Below, piece after piece: positions 13,478 to 27,100 of a stretch of 64,000 nt of DNA (positions within the stretch are counted from its first letter, which is position 1; each line of letters starts with the position of its first letter). The position numbers and the translations under genes were made by a program. The notes beneath the pieces are model-generated. The model was given only the letters and a program-made list of their open reading frames with translations. It was not told the DNA's origin and ran no database searches. The stretch lies in the NCBI GenBank assembly GCA_022496185.1, contig WTXG01000004.1, forward strand, positions 1,054,001 through 1,118,000, written 5' to 3'. Origin of the DNA: Multifurca ochricompacta (lineage: Eukaryota > Basidiomycota > Agaricomycetes > Russulales > Russulaceae).

Positions 13478-14133
13478 CTGCTCAGCTGCTGATGCTGATA
13501 GTCTCTTGTCTCATTCATCAACGACGGCAACAGCAACAACAACACAGCCCCTTGGCCAAGAGTCGATCAAATTACCCCACTCCAATTGATTTGATCTCTC
13601 CTCTCCCTTCTCCCCTCTCCCCTCTCCTTCTCCCCCTTTTTAATATGTTTCCCGGTCTCAGTTACAGTTACAGATAGGAGGGAAGGCTTCCGAGTGTAAG
13701 TAAAGGGAAAGGACTTGGCTACCTTTTTTGGTCTTTGGGTGTAGTACGACTTTTTAACAGTTGAGTACAACACTGATAACGACACCTTTTCTTCGCTCGA
13801 ACCCGTAATGAAAAGAAGGAGAAAGCTCCATAATAGAAAGGTGAAACTCTTCAACATTATAAGCGCACTGAACGGTGACTGCATTAGTTGGACGGGTTGG
13901 GGTAGATTGCCACAGAACAGAACACAGAGCCCTACTTCCCCCCTTCATTCAACGACTTGGTTTTTGAAAAGGGGAAACATGTAGCGCCGTAGCGCATAAC
14001 CCTCCCCCCCCCCCTCCCCTCCCCTCCCTTCCTCTCTCGGAATGACCCGCTGGGACACACACGTACCCGCACCATCCATTTCCGGAACGCCGTTATGCCT
14101 CTATACGCCCTATGGAGGCACCAAGGGAAGGTA

Positions 14134-14160
14134 AGAGAAGAGAAGAGAAGAGAAGAGAGG
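14134..14160. repeat. (AGAAG)n purine repeat
   Basis: Tandem AGAAG units are part of a longer one-strand purine tract that extends to about 14175. Confidence 0.85.
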
Positions 14161-14388
14161 AGAAGAGAAGGGAAGTAATAAATTGATGGATGGGATGGAA
14201 GAAGGAAGAGGGGTAGTAGTAGTAGTGTAGCGTAGCGAGGCGAGGATTCCGTTTTACGAATACGAATTAAACAGGGGCTAAAAAAAAAAAATCGTTTTCT
14301 TTTTTTCCCAGCAACCTCCGTCCGCGTTCCCAAACCCTCCTCTTCCCCCTCCCTCGGCCCTACCGGTGGGAGGTAGGAGGTTTTTTTT

Positions 14389-14417
14389 GGCGGCGGCGGC
14401 GGCGGTGGTGGCGGCGG
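14389..14417. repeat. (GGC)n trinucleotide repeat
   Basis: GGC units with one GGTGGT interruption. On the minus strand it reads as a polyproline run, which is not taken as coding. Confidence 0.85.
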
Positions 14418-15658
14418 AAACAACTCAAAAAACTCATGAAGGGGTGGCCTTTTTTCCTCTCCATAGTTAGATAGGGTTATACAAGCAGTGCAAGATAAGG
14501 TGTTGGCTGAGCCATGTGGATTTTTTGGAGAAACGACGCACACATCACATGATTATCTGTTTACCTGTACCTATATACCTATATACCATTATCATACCAT
14601 ACCATGCATACAGTATGATACATACATACAATACATTCCAAGCCAAAAAAAGCAAACCAAAGCAAACTTCAATTGTTCCGTCCATCGCACTCGGGTTGTA
14701 GCCGGTGGCTGCCAAACGGGTGTGGGGCACATACAAAAAAAACCTACTTACCTATATTCAATAATTCACTCCGACATCAAAAAGGCGTATCCGAAGAATG
14801 GGAGAGGGGGGGGGGGCCACAATCACGCGCTGCTCCTTTTTGCGTAGAAGGCAAGGGAATAGATCAAAAAAAAAAGGTGGCGGAGAAGGAAAGAACCCTT
14901 CCTTCTACTCTCTCACACAACACCGCCCCGCCCGTCCGTCCGCACACGCACACACGCGCCTCCCTACCCCATACCCTACCCTACCCACACCACATCCCCT
15001 CCCTCTCCAACTCTATATTTTATTATTTTACCCATACCCATCATCCAATCTATGCTTAAGGGACGTAGCGAATTTTTTGAAAGCAGCCTACTGCGCACAC
15101 CACCTCTATTTGGGATGTTCCATTCCATTCCATTCCAGATGGCTCGAGACCCCACCCTCCCCCCCCCCCCCGATAGCCTTTTCTTTCTTTTTTTCACGCG
15201 CGATAACGGAGGTTACGAATAAGCTCTGATTGAGGAGCCTTCAGTGAGATAGTACAGGCTGTCACAGGCACCACAACGACGAAGACGTCTTGGTCCACAT
15301 GGATGAGAGAATTTGGGTTCATTCGAAAGAGGGGGGGACTTATATTCTTGAGGGGGGGGGGGAGGGAGTTTCAACGTGAAACCAGTCAAGCTTTTTCTTT
15401 TTTTTTTTTTCTCTCTCTCTTCCGCGCAAAAAATGTTGTGGTAGGGGGTGAGAGAGGAGGGATCGAGGGAAGGGGTGAGGGGTGTGAGGGGTGGGTGTTG
15501 AGGGTTGAGGGGGGACACGCAAAACGCGTCTGTTTTGGCGCTTCGGACGGGCGATGATTGCCGGCTGCCGGCTGGGAAAAATAATTGAGAACCTTAAATA
15601 ACTACGTGAGAAAGGGTCGATCAGAGGGTGACGTTAAAAAAAGTCTCGAATGTTGCTC

Positions 15659-15679
15659 TGTGTGTGTGTGTGTGTGTGT
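15659..15679. repeat. (TG)n dinucleotide repeat
   Basis: Ten TG units followed by an A-run. Confidence 0.9.
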
Positions 15680-17688
15680 TAAAAAAACGCAGCCTCGGAT
15701 AGAAGAGGGTTCGCCAGGGGTGGTAAGAGCCTGTGGGAGAGGGGAGAGGGGAGAGAGAGGAAGGGGAGAAAGACTCTTTACACGGTACGGTTTCCCTGGC
15801 ATAGCGTGAGTAAAAACGACGGTAATAATGGAATGGAACTATTAAGTTTCTCTCTCGTGCTACGGGTCTCAGCTCTAGGAGGGAGGGGTAAGGAGGAAAC
15901 TTCTAGTCAAATGTCAGCCAGCCTCGAGGCAAACGAACTGTAACAAGGTTTACCAACCAATTTAAGTTTCTGATAAAAAAAAAAAAAAGGAAATAGGAAA
16001 TAGGACGGGTTGAGGAGGCGTCGGCGTCTGTGGAGCTCGGTTGCAATGCCCGTCGTCGTCCCGTCACACGCGCGTCGTGTTGGCATAGCACACAGAGCAC
16101 AATGCACCTCACTCCCCGAACCGACCAGCGGGTGACGCTGTTCACCGCGCCCGTAGGCTATGGTTATGTATGTTGTTTTAGTTTTTGATTTGGTCTTACA
16201 TGTATATGTATATGTCCTGCCTCACTCTTGCCCCTGCCGCACCCTGTGGAGACAACGACGAGAACGAAGGGACACTCATACTGATAATATAACATCGGCA
16301 CTTTTCATAGTAGCAGCACACGACGAAATGTTGTGTGTGCAACTTGCATAGCCCAGTTGTGCGCGCCTTTTTTTTTTTCCCATATTCTCATATTGCGATG
16401 CGCGATGGTTCTAGAACCATGCGGTATGCGGTCGGAACATCCCAGTGGGCCAAAAAAAAAAAGTCCATGGATCCATGGATCATGAGACGGTGAGGGACAG
16501 GATGTTGTTGTTGGTTGTTGGTTGATGATGTGAGTGAACGGCAAGAGCCGGGTCTCATACGCCAAAGAGGCGGGACTGTGTCACGAGGGGTAACCCGTGG
16601 TGATCGTCAAAAAAATCAAAAAAGGATTGGGAGAGAGTTCAGAGTCTGAACTGAACGAGTCATCATATGGAAGGAAGGGGAAGGGGAAGAGGAAGGGGAA
16701 GGGGAAGTTGGGTGGGGGAGGGGAGAGGAGGGGAGATGGAGGGGTCGAAATGAGTGCTAAGTCCATGCGAGGGCTGGACTAACGGTGTTACGGAATTGAG
16801 AACTCTGTTGAACTGGGGTAAGACCTCCCCGCGGCGGTGGTAGGGTGTCGTTGAGAGATATCGACCGTGTGATTACGCGCTAACAAATGGTGCAAAACAA
16901 AACCATGCCGGCATATTATATTTTTGTATTCTCTCCTTACTTTACTTACAACTCTTTGTAGTAAGTGCAAAGTAACAAGTATAAGTAAGTACAATGTTGG
17001 GTTATTGTATGGTCAACGGGGCCGAAAGCGCCGATTGAAAGCCGTCGTCGTGGGATGGGAATTTAAAGGGAATGGCAAAGTCAACAGTCAGATCTGGGGT
17101 TCTCGCCCCCGTGCCTCAAAAAACCTACGGAGCCAGTCTCTCGGTCTCAGACTGAGGAGGCGATAAGGGTTGAGAGATCCCCAGATCACGAGGCCACCGT
17201 TCCAACTACGCTACGCCTCCCCCCCCTCTTCCTTCTTCTTCTCTCTTCCTCTAAACAATTCTTCTTGATATCTTAGTATCCACATTTATTTAATGTATTA
17301 AAATACATTTCAGGGACGGGGTGAGGAGCCAAGTGGTGTGGACATATGGGAATACAACAAGCGAAGGGGGATGCAAACGCTAATGATGAAGAATGAAAAG
17401 CGGCTGGTCAGCAGTTGCGTTTTGATCGAAGGGTGGTATATATAATATATATGTATATGTATATGATAAGAGAGAACGCGGCTGCAATCTCAGATGTAAA
17501 CCCGCCCGCCGCCAACAGAGACACAGTCGCTCCCTCACTCACTCACCATCTCCACCTCACTCCTCTCCTCTCCTACTCCTCTCATATTCAAAACAGCATA
17601 CAATCATTCATTCCACGCCTTCTTTCCCATTCCCATCCCATCCCATAACTCATCCCATAACATATTCCTCCTCCCCCATCACCATAGC

Positions 17689-20600
17689 ATGAGCTCTGCA
17701 CCCGTTCATCATCCTACTTCAGAGGATAGTAATGTCATATACGGTCTCAATTATCCTCCCGACTTTCTCTCATCTCTTCCTATTCTTCTTCCCCGTCCTA
17801 CCCCGCATACACCCATTCGCGCCCTCTCCGCATCCCAGTTTGCTACCCTTCATCATCTCGCCATTACCTCCCATGCACCCGACCACGTCCTTTTCCCCTT
17901 TCTCCATGGCCTTGAGGGCGATAATGAACAGCAAAACGCTTTTTTCACTTCTCCGACGACCCCCATAATCCGGCCCCGTTTCCGTGGCCTCATTTGGGTC
18001 GCTTGTGAAGACGACGATACCCCCTCTAGCGACGACGACGGTGATTCGGACGTCGTCGCCAGTGACGACTCTGATGACGACGAACACGGGAGTGATGGCG
18101 GTGACCTTGGACATTCGTTTGAGTTGGACATGGACGTGGACATAGATACCGACCTTGACCTGGATCGCAATCACCACAAACCAGAAGCGCCGGGCTCCTC
18201 CTCCCCTTCAACTTCAACTTCTGAGCCCACCGACCCCTCCTGTGACACCTCCGATCCAGATAATAATGCACTTCATATGCACCCAGTAAAATCCCGTGCA
18301 CCACGCATATATACCAATACGACTATAGCTCGGGACCGGAGTGTCTCGTCCTCGTCCACTTCATCTACCTCCTCCCGATCCCGCGGTATGCCCTCGCCTT
18401 CTACCCCAGCTACTTCACTCGACTCGCCCTCACCTTCATGTATGCCTCTCGGCCCGCCCTCCCCTGAACCTCGACCTCGTATTGCTCCTCTCATTGTCTC
18501 TGGTTTCAAGGCCCGGGACCTTTTAAAACTTAATGCAGACGGCAACGCTGAGTTTGTACCCCTACGAGTCCCTGAAGGCATCTCATTGCGCAATTTTGAT
18601 ATTCAAGTGGTACGTATCCTATCTTGTCTTTTTTTTTCGAACTTCTCCCCCTCCCTCTCCAATGATACGTGTATCATTTGTTCATCTCCGTGGTTCTTTT
18701 TCTCGAGAGCGGGCAGTTCGATTCATTATATGGGCGCCTTCGCTATCCCATAGGGTCAGGTGATCCCTGCGGAGAAGTGATATTGTTATGTTTGTTGTTT
18801 TTATTTTTTATTTTATTTTCGGGCTTGATGGAAACATCACTCGTGGACATGACGATGACAGATTGACAAGTTGGTTGACCCCATGGGTTCATCTTTGGCT
18901 CGTGGTCATACAACCTGTCAAGAAACTGTCAAACTGTCAACGTTATGGTTATGCTATCCACGGGTTGGTATGTTTGGGCTTCCCACACGCCACATCCTAT
19001 CCTCAAATGGGAATCAAGGGTGCGCCCCGCTCGAACCCCTGTCGTTCTCCGGGCGACGATCGGTTTAGCGTTTCCCCAGGTGGAGCGGCTTACTCCTTCC
19101 TCCTTCCTCTTTTCCTACCTTCCTTCTCTCTAACCCAATTTCGTTTTTGACTATTCCAATTTCGCCTTTTCCGTCCTCATCAATTCAACTCAACTCAATT
19201 CAATTCAATTCATCCCGCTTTCTTTTTTTGTTTTTGTTTGCTTTGCTTTGGCTTTGCTTGCTTAGACATCCTCTCCCCCATTCCCCAGCCAATTTATGCA
19301 ACACTTTCCGATATCGTCGTCTATTCCCGCCGAGGAGCAACTAGAGCAGCCTTTTCCGTGGCTGAGAAGTTCAAACAGGCGATTGAAACACGCTCTGGTT
19401 CTCGTATTCTCTATAATGTCTTTGTACTCGACGCTACCCCCGCGGAGTTGCGTGTCAAGCTGAGACATCTTCTCGTGGGCCCCCATACCATCAACTTCGC
19501 CCAACGTGAGAAAGATGAGATGCAAGAGCTGACTCGTGCAAGCGAGATCCTCACCATACCAGCCCCAGACTTGGATGATAGCTTAGAGGATGTCCACCCT
19601 TGGACCCCCGGCCTAGGTCAGGTTTTTCTTGGCAATGTCAACGACGTACCTTTCTTCCCTGGCAACCCGGTCGATTCTTCATTGCGGGGCATCGACCTAC
19701 TTGATAGCTCAGGAAATTCGCCTGCAGATGGGCTTGGGTACGACGTCTGCATCGAGTGCCGAATGCGAGCCCCGAGGCCCTCCCTCGGGTTTCTTCTCAG
19801 CGCTCAGGAACACCTGATGGAGCTCGAGCGGCGTTGGCAGGCTTCCGGTGGCACGGGCCCGCGGCCTGCGCCTAATGCTGCGGCTATCGTGTACCTCCCG
19901 TTCCCTTTGCTCCCCATTCTTGATGAGATGACACTCTTCCTCGAATTTTTGGAAAAGTTGTTGAAGCCTAATCCGCAGCGCGGCTTTGGGCGACCAGCAA
20001 AGATACTGATCTGGAGCTCGGACGGATATACTGAGAGCAGCGTGCTCGCTCTGTCTTTAATTATGGCGATGCGCAGCATGACCCTTCCAGAGGCGTATCT
20101 CGAACTGCAGGTGAGTGTGGGAGTGCTCGTGCTAATCGCCTTGATGGCTGATGGTGGCATCCATCTGCAGGTTACGAAGAAGCGTAGTTTCTTTGTCTAC
20201 GAGACTGACGTTCGATTATTGAAGGCTATGGAGGGCAAGTTGGCACGTGATCGCCAAGCGAAGGTGCCTTCTCGCCGTCACACCTCTGGACCCGCTCGTG
20301 CGAATTCATTTAATCCCGCCGCTATCAACTCGAGCGCGATGTCTACATCCTACGAAGAGACGGGTAGTGCTCCCATAGCATCAATGCGACGGCCCCGTGC
20401 AAGCACGAGCCCGCTGTTACCATCACTTGTGGATGACCATCAGGTCTGGTTTGATGACCCGCGCTTCGACGGGAGTTTCCCAAGCCGTGTGTTGCCATTC
20501 TTGTACCTCGGTAATCTGTGCGTTTCCTCTCTGCGTTTGTACGTCGCATCAAGTTACTGACGTGAGGCCTATCCCCCGGCCCGCAGGAATCACGCGGCAA

Positions 20601-21205
20601 ATGCGTATATGCTTCACGCTCTTGGCATCACCCATGTGGTCTCTGTAGGGGAATGTGCACTCATTCCACCTCCCTCCGAGTGCACTGCCGGAACGGCGGC
20701 TACTTCAGACACAAAAACCTCCAGCACAGCCGTAACGAGCGGAGCGTCGGAGCGACGGGGAAGCTTGTACATTGAGGAGCGCGAAGGTCGCATCAAGGTC
20801 CTCGATATCAAGGGAGTGTGCGATGATGGTATCGACACGCTCGAGCCCCAACTCGCCCCGATTTGTGATTGGATTGACCGGGCGCGCGAACAAGGCGGCA
20901 AAGTTCTCGTGCATTGTCGCGTAGGCGTTTCGCGTAGCGCCACGGTCACGATTGCATATACCATGAAACACCTTGGAATCTCCCTCGTTGAGGCTTATCT
21001 CATCGTGCGCTCGCGCCGTCTGAGCGTGCTCATTCAACCGAACATGCGCTTACTATATAATCTCTGCGGTTGGGAGGTGAAGCTCGCGCAACAGCGCGCT
21101 GCTGGCAACTCGGAGCGCCTGCGTACGGAGCTTGCTCGTTGTGTCAACTGGCCTTATCTTGCGCGGGAGGTGCATCTCCTCAATGAGAAGTACTTGCATA
21201 TGTGA
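17689..21205 (+). CDS. pps1: Dual-specificity protein phosphatase, Pps1-like
   Basis: Dephosphorylates Ser/Thr/Tyr residues; the yeast relative Pps1 acts around S phase and cell-cycle checkpoints. Exon 1 (17689-18609) encodes a disordered part with an Asp-rich block (DDDTPSSDDDGDSDVVASDD) and Ser/Pro-rich stretches. The main exon begins near 19289 (PIYATLSDIVVYSRRG). A 60 bp intron occupies 20111-20170 and another 20518-20586. The catalytic domain is C-terminal: the loop HCRVGVSRSAT carries the Cys and Arg of the HCX5R signature, preceded by general-acid region DIKGVCDDGID and followed by QPNMRLLYNL. The 680 bp gap 18610-19288 is too long for one intron of this genome and probably hides a small exon, perhaps near 18715-18756 (FDSLYGRLRYP); this is unresolved. 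The predicted size of about 800-850 residues fits fungal Pps1. Confidence 0.9.
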
Positions 21206-24187
21206 GGCGCAATATTGGACAGTGTCTCCTTACCTTACCTTATCCCTCCACTCCATCCATCCTTGTCCCCACTGCTTATGTTTCGCTGTGTTTGATGCTT
21301 TAGTTTCGGCCCCCCGTCCCCGATATGTGTACCATGCGTTTAGTATTCCTACCGTCTTCCATCCCCCTCTCCTTCCTTCACACGACTTGCATTTATGTCA
21401 CACAAAACCCCACCTTTTCCCCTTACCTTCATAGTGTGTTCCACGCATTAATCACCCATTGTTGACTTCTGCCAGTCCGGTCCCGCACTGACACCCCCCC
21501 CCCCTCCCCTCCCTCCACCTCTCCTCCGATCCCGTGTATGATGATATTTGCGACGCTAATGTTGTACGTCTGTTAAGTTTGTACTTTGTGTTATCGACTG
21601 TACAACATTTGTGATCATATCGTCCGAGTCTTGTTAAGTATCAAACGGTAGGCTTGATTTAAAGTAAAGCACGGTCGGTCATTATGGGGTATTTTTTCCC
21701 TACAACCAACCAACATTATCAACATTATATTACTTTTATTTGCTAGACGCGAGCTGTTTTCGCTTCATCCAACAATCACCACATTCGACTTATTTATGCT
21801 AAATCGACTTCACCATCGACACCCCTCCTTTCTCCAGAACGCATCGAGGAGTTGCAAACCACTCTCTGAGACCCGTGCCCGCGTCAATGCTGTCACTTCC
21901 CCCCCCCCCACCAACCAACACCACCACATTCACTGGGGTGGTGGCTCGCCGACGCTCGTGCTCGTGGCGGTGTCCAAGTACAAATCGGCGGGGGGACATA
22001 TAAGTGCATGCTAACAACATGGGGGGCAAGGTGCTTGGTAAGAACTATGTGCAAGAAGTTGGTACGAGAAGGCGGCTTTGTTACCTATTGATTTGCGTTG
22101 GCATTTTATTGGTACGGTGCAGTCGAAGTAGGTTGCTTGCTTGCTGTTGCCGGCTGCCAGCTACTAGCACCGAAAATAAAATAAAAATAAGAATAAAATA
22201 AAATGCCAGGACCGTGGATTGAACACGGGACCTCCAGAATGCCACATATGCCACATATGCCACATATATACACTTCAGTCTGTTGCTCTCCCAGCTGAGC
22301 TACCCCGGCGTATCGTGGGTACATGTATCATTCATTAATTAGCGTGCCCTCCAGCATGTGGCTCCAATGAGCACTCCCAAGACAAGAAATACTCTTTACC
22401 TACCTCCTCCTCCTCACACTCAATGGTCCATTCGTTGTTGGCATATATATAGTGTTGCTGGGTGCGTGACGATTGGAGTAGCAATCAGGCGCGCCTTTTC
22501 TCCTACTGAACGAAGATAAAAATTGAAAAACTGAGGAATCGATGGATTGGCCTGGGTCCACACAACGTGTTTCGGCATTTGTTGCCAATGTTGCCCAACA
22601 ATCAACAATCAATCACATAGTTCCCAGCTTCCAGCTTCATTGGTCGGCAGGTTCATGAGGAAAAGCTTTCCCTTGAAACCTTTGAACTAGCTAGCTCCGA
22701 AGCAATAACCCGCAATTTCACTTGGTGAGAAAATATTACTTCCCTTCGGCTCTGCTGCAGTCTTTGTGTCGTACGTACGTTCCTCGGCTTTGTGAAGCCC
22801 CCCCCCCCACCCTACCCAACGTTCCTTATTTCTGACCGTTCCCAGCTTGGGCTGCAGCAATTAGGGGTATCCCCATATACAATTTCATGCATGCATGCAT
22901 GAAACTGTTATCTCCGGTGTTGCGTTGCGACCTTCTCTGCGCCATTTCACCCAAAGGGAGATCTTGTTATCTTGCTCCATCGTCGTGATGATATTGATCC
23001 GTTGGTAATGGTAATATACCACTTTATAATCACATGTTTATTTCCGAACGGCGGCAGCCCCACACTTGTTCCCCCTACCTCACACCCCTTCCCCCACAGC
23101 CGCATGTTTTTCTCTTTTCTGATGTTCGTCTGATCCTTCCCCGGATCCATCGCCCAGGCGTCCTCAGGCGGGTTCCTTGAATCATATTTAACGTTCCTGA
23201 TCATGCATACTTCGGAAACCGCTTTTTCTTCGCTGCATATCCGAGCACATAACGGGCGAGCGACATGCCTATTAAATAATAATTTTAACCCTGGGGGATA
23301 CGGTGACTACGGAGATGAAAATTAGCCAAATTTCGCAAGGTCACTGTGCGTGTGCTTTCATTTAACAATCGAGAAGGTCGTGCTTGACCCCACTTGAATA
23401 CATTCAGTCTCCACCAACGCCTTCTGATGCAGGTCGAGATCCGGACAATAGAAAGGTGATGAGCTCGACTAGTGAGGAGTCCAGGCCGCCAGGCTGCCGC
23501 AAGTCCAAGTCAAGGCTCCGTGTCTCCTGTGGCTTGACACCCGACGACCCGCCTTCTATCTCCTCATTGGGCAGGGCAGGTAGTTCAAGTTACGGCTGTG
23601 GCCTCCTATTATTCATTTATTCAGGATCTTCACCCGTAGTCATGGTACCTGCATTTCTCAAAATTGCTTCCATGCGTATCTCCAACTCCAGCCAACAAGG
23701 ACTTCGGTCCTTTCGGCACCTCTTTTGGGAGGAACCACAATGATCGCACAGTGCAAGTATTCCCAGTGTTTGTCTGTAAGGATATCGTCGTTATTCGGGT
23801 CTGGGATCGAAACATTCGTCATTCATTGTGGTCTGGACAGCGGTGAAGGCGAACGGCACCGAATAAAAGCAACAGAGAAACTACTCGAAGCTCTTACTTT
23901 ACGGCAGACTCCGCGGCCATCGAGTCTCAATAGCTCAATAGCAATGGGATGCGATGCGAACAAGTAACTGAATGTACGTGATCACCTTTACCCTACTTAC
24001 CACGCCGCCCCAACGTGGCCTTCTCACACCATACCTTCAGTAGCAACGTTTTCCCCTCATTTTCTCACTTACTTCAACCAGCTTCAGCCACCATGAATGC
24101 ATCCCAATTGCTCCCCTATCCTTGCCTTCGAGGCTGAGGCTCCAAACGACAACGTAGTACTAACGCCATCTCACCTGCCTCGACGTT
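21206..24187. other. Intergenic region containing one tRNA gene
   Basis: Apart from the tRNA, nothing is supportable as a gene. The open frame at 23384-23743 has no recognisable motif and no start context that distinguishes it. Pyrimidine-rich sequence with a C-run follows the phosphatase stop, and the short palindrome (TGCA)n lies near 22885-22905. Confidence 0.5.
22205..22309 (-). tRNA. tRNA-Phe (GAA) with an intron made of 9-bp repeats
   Basis: Read on the minus strand, acceptor GCCGGGG pairs with TCCTGGC allowing two G-U pairs. The D-arm is AGCTCAGCTGGGAGAGC, the anticodon stem CAGA/TCTG, the loop CTGAAG and the T-arm CCGTG-TTCAATC-CACGG. The anticodon GAA gives Phe. A roughly 33 nt intron follows position 37 in the normal place and consists largely of about three copies of a 9-mer containing ATGTGGCAT. 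B-box and A-box are intact, so it is probably functional. Confidence 0.9.
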
Positions 24188-27100
24188 ATGTCCTCTGACC
24201 AGTACCAAGATACCGGCGCGCACCGAATCAAACGCAAGCCGCCTCCTCCATTCCCATACTCCGCGCGCTACCCCGAGCCCGACCCAAGCGATCCTTTTGC
24301 CTCGCTTTCGTTCTCCGTGATCGCACCGCGACACTAACAAATTCAGCATACGAATCTCCCCTTGCGATTCCGGATTCAACACCTGGGTCCTCCAAGGTGC
24401 ATGACCTCGCCGCTTTCATTACAAGCCAACGAAAGAAGTCTTCAGCGCCGAGGCTTCCGTTTGGGGAAAGTCGCTGGCTTGGACATGCACCCCAGCTGCG
24501 AAAGGGGGCATCTATGGGCCTTGGACTACACCCATTTACCGACGGCGAAGTCCCAATGATAGCGACGATCTCTTCTACCACACCACGGCCAGGTACGAGG
24601 GAGGTGCACGCCATGAGTCGCGGCGTCGCTCACAGTCGGTATTTGCGTTGCGCTCGGGCACATTTTCCTTCCTGGAATCACGGGCTGCGCCAGAGCCCCT
24701 GCCCAAAGTCGAGCCGCCGTCCAGGCGACACTCGCTATCGCCATGTGGTAGCAGCGCGAGTGTGCTCACATCGTCTTCTGCTTCGTCAGGGGACTCCATG
24801 GTCAGGGTACGACAGGCAGTCGCGACGTCTTCACGACCCCGTTCATGTAGTTCGTTCGTATCTGCGGTGCTGCTTGATGGTGTGCCAGAGCATTCTGGAG
24901 ATGTGGTACCTGTACACAAGAATATGCATGTCATGCAAGTCGACATGCCTGCCACCAGAGGGACCGAAGAACGTCCAGAAAATCCTCAATCGCGCCCTCC
25001 ACTCTCCTCCCTTCCACTTCCTCTCGAGAAACGGACTCCGTCAGCGTCCTCAATCGATTCATGGTCCCGCGACTTGGCTTTTTACTCGGCCCCCTCACGC
25101 CCACAGACACCAAGTTCAGTTCGAAGTTCTCGTCCTGTCTCTTTACCCTCATCCACCGCGCTTTCATCATTTCCCCTTGCGCACATTAACCTTCCACCTG
25201 CCGCCCTAGCGCCATTCACCACTTCACCCCTGACCTCTCCCACCCATCAGACAGTCCCTGTTTCACCACCCTCAGGTGGTTCTCTCCCTCTCCCTCCCAG
25301 TATCTCAATCTCCCGTCGCGTATCAACGCCACCAGAAGACTTAGACGCCTTACCCCTCCAACTTAACTTCCGTTTTCCGAAACAGGAGCGATCGGTTGAA
25401 TCAGAACCCGAGTCCGTAGACCGTGAGGCTGGGCGTTTCGCTCGGTTGCGTGCACGTACATCGTCAGCGTTACAGGTTCGGAGAAGCAGTGCCTCATCAT
25501 CGTTACGCAGTAAACTACAAGCAGCTGCAGATGCCGCGGACCGGCTTGCTTCTGAAGATGGGTCTATTGCCGCGCCTCCACCGGCCGCTGCTTTCCCGGC
25601 GGCCACGCAAGGGCCAGTCATCGTGGTGGAGAGCATGGCGGTATTATCCTCAAAGAAGCAAGCAGGGGGAATTCCAGGATCGGCGTCGAAGGAGCAAGCA
25701 GTACACCAGCGCACTGCTGGACAGCTGGGGGACCAGGTGTGTGGTACTGAGTCGCCAGCCGCCCATGCACCCCGCGGTGTGCATGCCTTCCCACTCCAAA
25801 ACATGGACAGCGTTCAACCCGCGTCGCATACGCAAGGTGCAGGCAACGTTCGGCATGTTGCTTTAAGGCCTGAGGTGAAACCAGAACCGGAGCCAGAGCC
25901 CGCACTCCCGCCGAAAAAGCGCTCACAATCTTGGGGCTCTCACAAGGCTATCGGGGGGCGCAGTACCTCGACGCCCCTGCCATTGTCGCGTCCTCTACCG
26001 AGCCCACCTACTGTCACCACTCATCCGGAGCCGATCATAGACTCACCCCCGACGCCTCCCCCTCGTGCACATGGTCACGGACTAACGCGTGGGCAAAACC
26101 AGTACGTTCCCCCGGCGCCATCTTTAACAACCCACAGCGTGTCACCGCCGACTTTGCATGTCGCTCATGTGGCACCGTCTACGGCTTCACACGCCAGTCT
26201 TCCTGCGGGCGCGGCAGCACCCTCGCGTGTTGCGCATGCATCCACTGCTCCAGTTGTACACACCACGCACCCCTTACCTCCATCGCAAATAACTCATTTA
26301 TCCCCATCCCCACCCCCACCCCCACCTCCTCCGCGCACCGCGCAGACTGCAACACTGCCATCGCGTATGGGGCATGCCTCGGTCTCAAGCGTCATACAAT
26401 CAACATCTTCGAGTTCTTCGCATGTTGACAACATGTCAACAGCGTCTGCACCTCAAATGCGACGTCGGGACGCTTCGCCTTCGTCATCGCATGGCCAGCA
26501 TAGCCCTCACACGTCAGAGAGGCACGGACCCTATCACCACCATCCCGGTCATCACCACCATCCCCCCCACCACCATCACGGACACCCACGTTCGCTTTCT
26601 GAGCCTGGGCCGGCAGGAGTCTTGAGTTCTAGCCAACTTGCGCACGCCGCGCGCTTGCCAGTCGTACGCGAGAATGGGGTGCGCCTGCAATTTGGTGAGC
26701 TCTGGCGCACGCAACGTACCGTGGTTATCTTTATCCGACACTTCTGGTATGCACGCCCCCCCTGTTTTTTTTGAGGTCCATCTGTATGTAACGCGTGCTT
26801 AACCCATTTTGTAATCGTGCAGGTGCCCCATGTGTCAGGACTACCTCACGTCGCTCATGCGCGATGTAGATCATGTTGCTCTTCTGAGATCTGGCGTTCG
26901 TCTTATCGTGGTCGGGTGTGGGTCGTACGGGCTCATCCGTTCCTATCGACGTGCGTAGAGACTTCCTCCATACCCCCTTGAGCGTGCTCCTCTCACTTTA
27001 ATGCGCTCTTTCCCCTTACAGAGATCTTCCGCTTGCCTTATGAGCTTTTCGTAGATGCGTCGCCAGGCCAGGCATTGTATCGAACTTTCGGAATGAGTCA

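Larger units (their letters stand above)
7619..17688. other. Roughly 10 kb gene-free, simple-sequence-rich region
   Basis: No open frame here shows a recognisable domain, codon bias or a plausible exon chain. The longer frames (for example 13932-14543, minus) are proline, leucine or arginine runs read from purine/pyrimidine tracts. The region is dense in mono-, tri-, tetra- and pentanucleotide repeats and poly-G/C runs, listed separately where clear. It must contain the trehalase 3' end and the phosphatase promoter. A non-coding RNA or very small gene cannot be excluded. Confidence 0.6.

Noticed and set aside
13932..14543. 203-codon open frame on the minus strand
   Set aside because: Translation is runs of Pro, Leu and Ser read from purine/pyrimidine tracts; no domain, no conserved composition.
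17156..17220. Possible tRNA: perfect 7-bp acceptor-like pair GGAGGCG/CGCCTCC with an A-box-like stretch on the minus strand
   Set aside because: No consistent anticodon stem or TTCRA-type T-arm at the right spacing on either strand; at best a decayed tRNA.
23384..23743. 119-codon open frame before the AhpC/TSA gene
   Set aside because: No motif, no supported exon chain, and both strands contain similar chance frames.
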